DNA of 64,000 bases from Acanthosepion esculentum (taxonomy: Eukaryota; Mollusca; Cephalopoda; Sepiida; Sepiidae). Positions 56,401 through 64,000 of this stretch are shown piece by piece. The translations under genes were made by a program, and so were the position numbers. The notes under the pieces are model-generated. The model searched no databases. It had not been told where the DNA came from and was given only the letters and a program-made list of their open reading frames with translations. Location of the stretch: NCBI GenBank assembly GCA_964036315.1, contig OZ038498.1, forward strand, positions 14,451,497-14,515,496, read 5' to 3'. Positions within the stretch are counted from its first letter, which is position 1; every line of letters begins with the position of its first letter.

Positions 56401-57214
56401 GTGCATACATATAGATAATTACAGATAATGCACCGAGGGATAACAAGCAATATTAGAATTGGGTGTGATCGATAGGCGAATAAATAAAAGAGTGGAGTTA
56501 GTTGCTAAGTGTAAACATTTAATATCTTCTGTGCCATCAACGATTTTGTTAAGGTTTCTCATCCTGTTTCTGTCGAAGCTTTCTCTTTTGTTTCAGTTAA
56601 TAATTGTCCAGAGATTTTTGGTCACGCTTTTTTTCTTTGCTTATTTTACTCATATGGTGTGTGTGTGTGTGTGGGGGGGTGGCAATTTATATACTTATGC
56701 CTTCTGACATGCTGCATATTCAGGAAACATCTATTATTTTTTTAAGAAGAAACGAGTGAGCGATATAGGTGTGTCCTATTGTGATTCTTGACAGGACGAC
56801 TTCTTCTTCCCGATGAAGTCTGTGATCATGATGTCAAAATAGGTTTAATTTTGTAACATTTGCTGTTTGGGTGGGAGTTCCATAAATCTTCCATTTAAAT
56901 TCCAGCCGATGTTATTACGTTCACCTTCGCCTAAATACCAATGAGAAAGGTATGAATCCAGTTCTTCTTACCCAGCTATGGGATAAATAGCAGGGTAGAC
57001 TGAGCTCTCTAGCCTTAAATGGCAACTGATCTATGAGAAGAAAAACAGTGAATTAAAAACTGTGGAGAAGGCTAAAGGAAACTAAGATCCCAAGATTACA
57101 TGGCAATTCATAAGTAATAAAGAAAGACGAATATTCAGAGAGCCATGATTACTCATGTCTCGAAGGGAGATGGCATTAAAACTATTATCTCATATATACT
57201 GTATAACCCGCAGG
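56401..57214. other. No gene; SINE body scraps
   Basis: 56905-57010 contains S2-type body phrases (ATTACGTTCACCTTCGCCTA, ACCCAGCTATGGGATAAATA). Short (GT)n and (G)n occur at 56657-56682. Nothing else identified. Confidence 0.45.
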
Positions 57215-57350
57215 GGCACCATGAGGCGGTGTAATGGTTAACAAGCTTGTTTACCTAGAACAATTACGACTGAGTAATGAGTTTCGAAACTCGCCCTATA
57301 CTTTCGGCCTTGTGCCACATCTAATTAAGCTATGCTTGGAAAATTAATAT
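57215..57350 (+). repeat. tRNA-derived SINE (family S1)
   Basis: GGCGGTGTAATGGTTAACAA (A box), GAGTTTCGAAACTCG (B box with insertion), then TTTCGGCCTTGTGCCACATC. Confidence 0.8.
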
Positions 57351-58080
57351 TCTGTATGACCCACAGAAAGTACACATTTTTAAGAAATTAATTTAACCTT
57401 AAAAAGACGATAATGCCACTAAGTCGTAATGGGCTACTGGGAGTGAATGAGAATAGGAAGACTTTAGAAGGAACCGGAAATCCAATCCTGAACAGGAAAC
57501 AAGGGATACACCTTTACTCCTGTTCAAAAGACAGGACCGACTTGTCAACTCCTGTTTATATATGTTTTTAAAGTTGAATGTCTTTTCTAGAAATAGAGAT
57601 ATTTTGAATCCGGTTGCTTTAGTAATTGATGAAAATTATTTCTCTATAGTCACCTAAATATATTTGAAATTTTAAAGTCGTAGCCTTACCCGCGTGCCGC
57701 TAGTGGCCCGCTGGTAGGCCGCCGATGGCAATGCCAGCAGTCCTCTGGTGGCAGGCCACCGGCAGGCCTCTAGCGGTTCGTCAGTGGTAACACTGCCGAG
57801 ACAAACAGGCCGCCGGGTTTCATTTCTAAATGTTATTTTTATTCCCCCACTCCCAGACAAATTGTACATATGGGAACTAGTTAGAGACTTCTTTGAGGTG
57901 TTATAATGGCTGTAATGAGAATGGTAAATAAGAATTTGTTGTTATGTGTACGGAATAACTGTGCTATGTATGGGTCAGTAACTGTGGCTGGCTAAGTTTA
58001 AGATAAGACAGATTGAAGACCAGCCTTCCCCGTTGTCATTGGCCACATTTTTGTATTTTTCAAAATAAATATCACTTTTC
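57351..58080. other. Unassigned, with a GC-rich block
   Basis: 57680-57800 is GC-rich with GGTGGCAGGCCACCGGCAGG and similar repeated GGCC words. The minus frame across it (65 residues) has no recognised domain. Confidence 0.4.
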
Positions 58081-58084
58081 TCTT

Positions 58085-58405
58085 TATTACCTCAACTTTA
58101 TGAATTTAAGCACGGTACTAGGTTGGCAGTTAGGTCTCATCTCTTTACTAACAGTGTCTTCTTCTTAACTTCTCGCTTGTTGAACTCTTTTCTGGCTTTC
58201 TGCTTATCACTTAACTTTAAGCTTAAAAAATTCAAATGCAATGTCAATCCTCATTTTTACGTCTCCTTGAAACTTGTTCTTTTATTGTCCACTCTCCTTA
58301 ATAATGTTTTATTTTTTTCTCTCTCAGATTCTTTCACGCTCAGTAACACCTTGCGTCTTAGCGACTTCGTCGCCTTGCTTGGAGTGAAATGATTAAAAGA
58401 TAATT
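58085..58405 (+). pseudogene. LINE-A tail next to the chitinase exon
   Basis: FKHGTRLAVRSHLFTNSVFF, LLNSFLAFCLSLNFKLKKFK, then the 3' end GCTTGGAGTGAAATGATTAA at about 58400. The insertion lies in the chitinase intron, antisense to the gene, ending about 40 bases from the splice donor. Confidence 0.8.
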
Positions 58406-58446
58406 TGATTTTGATGTTAGAAAGTGTCTTACATGTTCGAACTTAC

Positions 58447-58666
58447 ATTTTTGCGGGTACGGCGTGACAGGAGGCCAGGTAGGGTGAACGGTCGTAACCG
58501 GCAGATATGTTGGCTGCTGGGTGGGTTGCCAAGACCAAGGTTGTAGAATTTGATCAATCTTTGTAATAAGGGGATATCTTCCCTGGCCACACTTATTGTT
58601 GAAGTCGTCCATCTCTACTGACCAGACAAAGGCTCCACCGAGGTTGTTTCGAACGATGAAATTCGC
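58447..58666 (-). CDS. Chitinase, GH18 C-terminal exon with linker
   Basis: Internal exon (220 bp, 73 codons plus one base) of a family-18 glycoside hydrolase that cleaves beta-1,4 linkages in chitin. It starts ANFIVRNNLGGAFVWSVEMD, then DFNNKCGQGRYPLITKIDQI. GGAFVWSVEMDDF is the last strand of the GH18 barrel (the conserved GGxMxWxxDxDDF segment with its substrate-facing Trp), and CGQGRYPL is the usual exit of the domain. A Pro/Thr-rich linker follows (QPTQQPTYLPVTTVHPTWPP), typical before CBM14. The acceptor TTATGTTTCCAG precedes 58666 in phase 0; the donor T|GTAAGT follows 58447 in phase 1. The DxxDxDxE catalytic motif is on upstream exons outside the window. Expected location is secreted. 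Which chitinase paralogue this is cannot be decided. Confidence 0.9.
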
Positions 58667-58765
58667 CTGGAAACATAAATCAATAACAAACATTACAGTC
58701 CATCTGAAATTCTGACGAGCAATATATCTATCTATTACTATCCCCACTCTCGCCCTCTCTCTCTC
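58667..58765 (-). other. Upstream intron edge of the chitinase gene
   Basis: Intron sequence with the acceptor tract. No further GH18 exon is seen between here and 64000. Confidence 0.6.
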
Positions 58766-58766
58766 T

Positions 58767-58767
<1 letters not shown>

Positions 58768-58850
<83 letters not shown>
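58768..58850. repeat. (TA)n microsatellite
   Basis: About 40 TA units preceded by (TC)n, roughly 100 bp upstream of the chitinase exon acceptor. Confidence 0.95.
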
Positions 58851-58852
<2 letters not shown>

Positions 58853-59044
58853 CTATGCATTTTTTTATATTTAGTGGATTCACGTGCTTGTGTAGGCACC
58901 CTTGTTTTAAACTGTGAAAGTAAGGTCTGTCGACCTAGGGATCGTAAGTCTTAATAAAGGAAATATACCTCCTGATAGGAATCGAACATGTATTCTCTTT
59001 TTAAACTGGCAAACCATTTTCAAGCGAAGTCAGCTTTACCATTA

Positions 59045-59049
59045 AACTA

Positions 59050-59098
<49 letters not shown>

Positions 59099-59177
59099 TA
59101 CATATATATATATATATATAAATTGAACCAATATATATATAAGTTTTTATAATTGTTTTATATATTTAACGTAATTG

Positions 59178-59208
<31 letters not shown>

Positions 59209-59250
59209 GTATGTATATATATATATGTATGTATGTATGTATATATATAT
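59045..59250. repeat. (CA)n, (TA)n and (TGTA)n tracts
   Basis: Several compound microsatellites. Confidence 0.9.
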
Positions 59251-59324
59251 AGCCTGAGAAGACCTTGCGGTCGAAATGTGAATAGGAATGTAAACTGAGG
59301 ATTGCGTCTAGCATGAAACAGCCT

Positions 59325-59330
<6 letters not shown>
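59251..59330 (+). repeat. Dispersed repeat D fragment
   Basis: GATTGCGTCTAGCATGAAAC, as at 50018, preceded by CCTGAGAAGACCTTGCGGTC and followed by (TA)n. Confidence 0.6.
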
Positions 59331-59390
<60 letters not shown>

Positions 59391-59428
59391 AGAAAAGATA
59401 ATGTGAGATTTATTTACTTATATATATA

Positions 59429-59477
<49 letters not shown>

Positions 59478-59485
59478 GTGTATGA
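59331..59485. repeat. (TA)n and (GT)n/(GC) tracts
   Basis: (TA)n 59331-59390, (GT)n 59430-59458 followed by GCGTGCGTGCGTGC. Confidence 0.95.
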
Positions 59486-60160
59486 ATTCATGAATTCATC
59501 CTATATCTATAGTATAGGATGACCTCTTATTGATTCTATAAAGATGATGCTATTGGAAATGTTGTTACTTACTGTATCCTTAGAAATTCAAAATAAACGA
59601 AATAACAAAACCGATTCTATATCATGTTTTTCCTATACGCATCTCCTAAAAGGGAAAGTATTGTTCTGTCTACATTTCATCACATAATATCCTAAAAGTT
59701 TTAAATCCAACTACAGTAAAAGGATTTTTATTTGAAAAATAAAGCTTGTATGTTATCCTAAAGTGTGCTGTTATTTAACACCAAAATGATAACGAATTTT
59801 TAATGAGAAATGAATATTATTATGTTCTCCTAAATGTTATTACTGCCATAATTAACACTGCAATGATGATTATTGAAAGTTTAGCGAAAGATAAACGTTG
59901 CTGTGAACGCAATCATAACTATGTTTACATTTTCTCAGCTGAACTTGAATGGATACAAGTTGATTTCATTGATATGGAATTATTCTTCGAATAGGCAATT
60001 TATTATGAAGTTATGCTAGTAATATATAAGGTAGAAATGGTTTTATTACTTTTATTCTCAGTTTATTTGATAATGTGAATCTTTTCATGTACGTTATTGG
60101 TTATCGCAACAAGGCCGAGGTTAGCAAACATCGCGCAGAATTTAATATTTCTTTTAATGG
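59486..60160. other. No gene recognised
   Basis: Non-repetitive AT-rich DNA. Both strands were checked for a further chitinase exon and none was found. Confidence 0.45.
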
Positions 60161-60164
60161 TGAC

Positions 60165-60655
60165 TTTTGGGATTTGAAGGTTTTCTTATACGCGGAAATA
60201 TAAGGCAATCAATATACCCACTAAAGGGGTATATAGATAATATCAGGTCTGTTGGCTTTTATTTCCCTGTCAGTTTGAATTGGCATGTCACAGAGGATAT
60301 TTACATCGTTATTTTGGGTAACAGTGTCTGGTTGGTGCTCATACCATCTCTTATCAATTTTGTGCTTCTTGCATATCTTCCAGTGCACATATGTCGTTTA
60401 CTTGTTATGTCTGTGGCTATATTCATTTTTTTCTAGTTCCGGACATCCTGAGATAATCTGGTCGACAGTTTCATCATATTTTCCGCAGATCCTGCATTTC
60501 GTGATAGTTCCAACCTTGATTATGTGTCAATGATAGGATCGGATTGCGAGGCTTTGGTCCTGAGCTGCAATAATTAGGCTTTCTGTCTCAGTTTTCAGCC
60601 CGGTGCTCCTCAGACACTGATGTGTTTTCTCTTGGTCCACATCTGCTTTTTCCTA
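60165..60655 (-). pseudogene. LINE-C (R2-like): zinc finger and endonuclease-side region
   Basis: Minus strand in order: TETESLIIAAQDQSLAIRSY, the knuckle CRICGKYDETVDQIISGC (CCHC-type with His replaced by Gln), ELEKNEYSHRHNK, a stop, then YVHWKICKKHKIDKRWYEHQ, MPIQTDREIKANRPDIIYI. In R2-type LINEs a knuckle follows the RT and precedes a restriction-like endonuclease with a PD...D core; RPD fits that position. Stops show decay. The domain assignment is from memory of the family. Confidence 0.7.
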
Positions 60656-60659
60656 TCTT

Positions 60660-61312
60660 TTTAGGTATTTGCCATGAAGATTTTCACGTCGGAGTCGATT
60701 CTTCAAATCTACAAACCAACCATTCGCTCTTGCATGGAGTATTGCTGCCATATATGGTCTGGAGCCCCTTCTGCTTGTCTCAAGGTCCTTGATAAAATCC
60801 AGAGACGGATATGCAATGTAATTGGCCCTGATCTGGCATCTCGTCTGCAGTCGCTCTCTCACGGACGTGACGTCGCCTCCTGTCTTTTTTGCAAATACTT
60901 TCACGGTAACTGCCCGGATGAGCTGCTTTCGCTGGTTCCCAGACTTCATGAATTTAAGCGTTCTACTAGGCTGGCGTCACGCTCACACCCTTTCACTGTC
61001 GAAACTGTTAAATGTAGCCGTCTCTTCTACTCCAATAGCTTCATGTCTCGCACTTCTCGCCTGTAGAACTCCTTCCCCGTTTCTTGTTTCCCTGATAGCT
61101 ATAATCTCCAACTATTCAAATGTAATGTCAATCGACGTCTCCAGATGACTTGATCTATCCCCTATCCTTCTCTTCATCCTTTCCTCTATCACTCCTATTT
61201 GCTCTAGCTCCAACTCTTTGTAACCCCTTGTGTGCTAGTGGCTTCCCGCCTTGCTTGGGGGTGAAACGCTTAAAAAAAACAACAAAAAAAATAAATAAAT
61301 AAAATAAAACAA
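60660..61312 (+). pseudogene. LINE-A insertion inside LINE-C
   Basis: FTSESILQIYKPTIRSCMEY, IQRRICNVIGPDLASRLQSL, RLHEFKRSTRLASRSHPFTV, then LFYSNSFMSRTSRL with a stop where the family has Trp, and the 3' end TTGGGGGTGAAACGCTTAAA plus an A-rich tail. Well-preserved frame (60674-61066). It separates two collinear parts of LINE-C, so it is the younger insertion. Confidence 0.85.
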
Positions 61313-61339
61313 ACGTCTGTCCTTTCAGTTTTTTTTTTT

Positions 61340-61815
61340 TTTTTTGTAATTTCATTTGGCCAAGTTGTTTTGATTTCTTTTTTGCTCATTTTTTGTTGGC
61401 AGGATTTCAGGTACATTTATCGGTTTCTTGAAGAGGCAGCTTCTTTGTTGATGGAGTGGATTTGGTATTTTACTATTCGTACGAGACGCTCATTGGTTTT
61501 TGTAAGGTAGGCTTCCAATCCGACTGTTGTAGATCTTAGAGTTAGTTCAAGTAAGATTAGACCTCAGCCTCCTAAAACACTTGGTACATACAGCCTATCA
61601 ACATCTGATTTCGGGTAGTGCATCCTCATTTGGGTAAGCTTTTTCTGGACTTGGTGTCAAATCTTTTAATGTCATTCAACTTCCATTTAATAATATTCAA
61701 ACTGTATGTTACAGCGTGTATATCTAAGGTGTTGAGAGCCTTCATTTTATTGACCACATTAAGTTCGCTTTCTACGCGGACGTCGTAGTAAGCACACCAC
61801 ATGATTTTCTCAACC
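61340..61815 (-). pseudogene. LINE-C (R2-like): distal RT region
   Basis: Minus strand: EKIMWCAYYDVRVESELNVV, NKMKALNTLDIHAVTYSLNI, IKWKLNDIKRFDTKSRKSL, then with frame damage GCTTRNQMLIGCMYQVF. This is the region after the RT palm in the LINE-C family (NIINW...IRKxDTKxRK). It continues at 60655 after the LINE-A insertion. Confidence 0.7.
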
Positions 61816-61880
61816 AATGAGAACATGACAATTTTGGCTTTCGTCTGGAGCTTATCTCCGGCTTATATAAGAGGGATTCG
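61816..61880. other. Spacer with TATA-like box before satellite
   Basis: GGCTTATATAAGAGGGATTC lies immediately before the first satellite unit. A TATA-like string in AT-rich DNA is weak evidence for a promoter. Confidence 0.25.
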
Positions 61881-64000
61881 CGGCAAGCACACACAGGAAG
61901 ACGCACAAGAGGATTCACAGCAAGCATTTACAGGAGCGCACACAAGTGTACCCACAGCAAGCCCACACAGAAAAACGCACAAGAAGACTCAGAGCAAGCA
62001 TTTACATTAGCGCACACAAGTGTACCACAGGAATCACACACAGGAAGACGCAGAAGAGGACCCGTAGCAAGCATTTACAGGGGCGCACACAAGCGTACCA
62101 CAGCAAGCACACACAGGAAGACGCACAGCAAGCATTTACAGGAGCGCACGCAAGCGTACCACGGCAAGCACACACAGGAAAACGCACAAGAGGACTCACA
62201 GCATGCATTTACATTAGCGCACACAAGCATACCACAGCAAGCAGACACAGGAAGACGCACAAGAGGACTCACAGCACGAATTTACAGGAGCGCACACCAG
62301 TGTAACCACAGCAAGCACACACAGGAAGACGCACGAGAGGACTCACAGCACGAATTTACAGGAGCGCACACCAGTGTAACCACAGCAAGCACACACAGGA
62401 AGACGCACGAGAGGACTCACAGCACGAATTTACAGGAGCGCACACCAGGGTACCCACAACAAGCACACACAGGAAGACGCACGAGAGGACTCACAGCACG
62501 AATTTACAGGAGCGCACACCAGGGTACCCACAACAAGCACACACAGGAAGACGCACAAGAGGACTCACAGCATGCATTTACATTAGCGCACACAAGCATA
62601 CCACAGCAAGCAGACACAGGAAGACGCACAAGAGGACTCACAGCACGAATTTACAGGAGCGCACACCAGTGTAACCACAGCAAGCACACACAGGAAGACG
62701 CACGAGAGGACTCACAGCACGAATTTACAGGAGCGCACACCAGTGTAACCACAGCAAGCACACACAGGAAGACGCACGAGAGGACTCACAGCACGAATTT
62801 ACAGGAGCGCACACCAGGGTACACACAACAAGCACACACAGGAAGACGCACAAGAGGACTCACAGCACGAATTTACAGGAGCGCACACAAGTGTACCCAC
62901 AGCAAGCCCACACAGAAAAACGCACAAGAAGACTCAGAGCAAGCATTTACATTAGCGCACACAAGTGTACCACAGGAATCACACACAGGAAGACGCAGAA
63001 GAGGACCCGCAGCAAGCATTTACAGGGGCGCACACAAGCGTACCACAGCAAGCACACACAGGAAGACGCACAGCAAGCATTTACAGGAGCGCACGCAAGC
63101 GTACCACGGCAAGCACACACAGGAAAACGCACAAGAGGACTCACAGCATGCATTTACATTAGCGCACACAAGCATACCACAGCAAGCAGACACAGGAAGA
63201 CGCACAAGAGGACTCACAGCACGAATTTACAGGAGAGCACACCAGTGTAACCACAGCAAGCACACACAGGAAGACGCACGAGAGGACTCACAGCACGAAT
63301 TTACAGGAGCGCACACCAGTGTAACCACAGCAAGCACACACAGGAAGACGCACGAGAGGACTCACAGCACGAATTTACAGGAGCGCACACCAGGGTACCC
63401 ACAACAAGCACACACAGGAAGACGCACAAGAGGACTCACAGCACGAATTTACAGGAGCGCACACCAGGGTACCCACAACAAGCACACACAGGAAGACGCT
63501 CAAGAGGACTCACAGCATGCATTTACATTAGCGCACACAAGCATACCACAGCAAGCAGACACAGGAAGACGCACAAGAGGACTCACAGCACGAATTTACA
63601 GGAGCGCACACCAGTGTAACCACAGCGAGCACACACAGGAAGACGCACGAGAGGACTCACAGCACGAATTTACAGGAGCGCACACCAGTGTAACCACAGC
63701 AAGCACACACAGGAAGACGCACGAGAGGACTCACAGCACGAATTTACAGGAGCGCACACCAGGGTACCCACAACAAGCACACACAGGAAGACGCACAAGA
63801 GGACTCACAGCACGAATTTACAGGAGCGCACACCAGGGTACCCACAACAAGCACACACAGGAAGACGCACAAGAGGACTCACAGCATGCATTTACATTAG
63901 CGCACACAAGCATACCACAGCAAGCAGACACAGGAAGACGCACAAGAGGACTCACAGCACGAATTTACAGGAGCGCACACCAGTGTAACCACAGCAAGCA
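61881..64000. repeat. 74-bp satellite with 945-bp higher-order unit
   Basis: Monomer: ACACACAGGAAGACGCACGA, GAGGACTCACAGCACGAATT, TACAGGAGCGCACACCAGTG, TAACCACAGCAAGC (74 bases). About 28 monomers reach the window end. Some are shortened (near 62115 and 63060, lacking AGAGGACTCAC). The segment from 61946 recurs at 62891 almost unchanged, giving a 945-base higher-order repeat of about 13 monomers. It is clearly more GC-rich than the rest of the window. Frames across it are interrupted because 74 is not divisible by three. Confidence 0.95.

Noticed and set aside
59486..60160. Additional upstream chitinase exon
   Set aside because: Minus-strand translation shows no GH18 motif (no DxxDxDxE and no GYDD-type segment) and no well-paired splice sites.
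61860..61885. TATA-box promoter driving the satellite
   Set aside because: A single TATATAAG string without other promoter evidence in AT-rich DNA is not enough to call.
61801..63250. Frames of 65-119 codons in the terminal satellite (HTQEDAQ... type)
   Set aside because: The 74-bp period shifts frame every unit and the frames stop repeatedly; both strands give similar frames.

Overview
The window is eukaryotic, repeat-dominated genomic DNA, most likely from a cephalopod mollusc of the octopus type. This rests on intron-split coding sequence with GT-AG sites, a GH18 chitinase with a CBM14 domain, very dense (TA)n, (CA)n and (TATC)n tracts, many tRNA-derived SINEs, and decayed LINE and Tc1/mariner fragments whose protein tails I associate from memory with octopus genomes. 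The species assignment is inference. No operons, prokaryotic genes, rRNA genes or functional tRNA genes were seen.

The only host gene I can support is on the minus strand. It is the 3' end of a family-18 chitinase: one exon at 58447-58666 encodes the end of the GH18 barrel plus a Pro/Thr linker, and the terminal exon at 44679-44848 encodes a complete six-cysteine chitin-binding (CBM14/peritrophin-A) domain and the stop codon. The 13.6-kb intron between them is filled with mobile elements. The upstream exons lie beyond the right edge of the window.

Layout. 1-1070: AT-rich DNA with two hairpins around a (TA)n tract. 1071-4772: an AT-only minisatellite field. 4773-6240: mostly unassigned sequence ending in a SINE. 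6241-12983: microsatellites, a Tc1 transposon end, then a 5.8-kb graded minisatellite finishing in 111 uninterrupted copies of a 35-bp unit. 13000-33000: a graveyard of three LINE families (called here LINE-A, APE-type; LINE-B, RTE-like; LINE-C, R2-like), SINEs, fold-back elements, mariner remnants and a second 35-bp minisatellite. 33300-38905: a Tc1-like end with internal direct repeats, a tandem SINE, an 865-bp inverted duplication, and between its arms a 94-bp SINE-derived satellite. 39000-44600: unassigned AT-rich DNA, a seven-copy 107-bp satellite and a short Tc1-like element. 44679-58666: chitinase 3' end and its repeat-filled intron, including a palindromic solo LTR at 51605-52295. 59000-64000: a LINE-C copy split by a LINE-A insertion, then a 74-bp satellite with a 945-bp higher-order period that runs off the end.

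No cooperating gene set is present. The recurring theme is local expansion: in at least five places a retroelement 3' region or SINE has been amplified into short tandem arrays (periods 91, 94, 107, 114 and 222 bp), and hairpin or inverted configurations of repeats recur. Nothing here supports a new enzymatic or defence system. The most unusual objects are the 111-copy 35-bp array, the fold-back elements with a tRNA-like loop, the hairpin joined to LINE tails, and the LTR whose interior is a 200-bp-arm palindrome.
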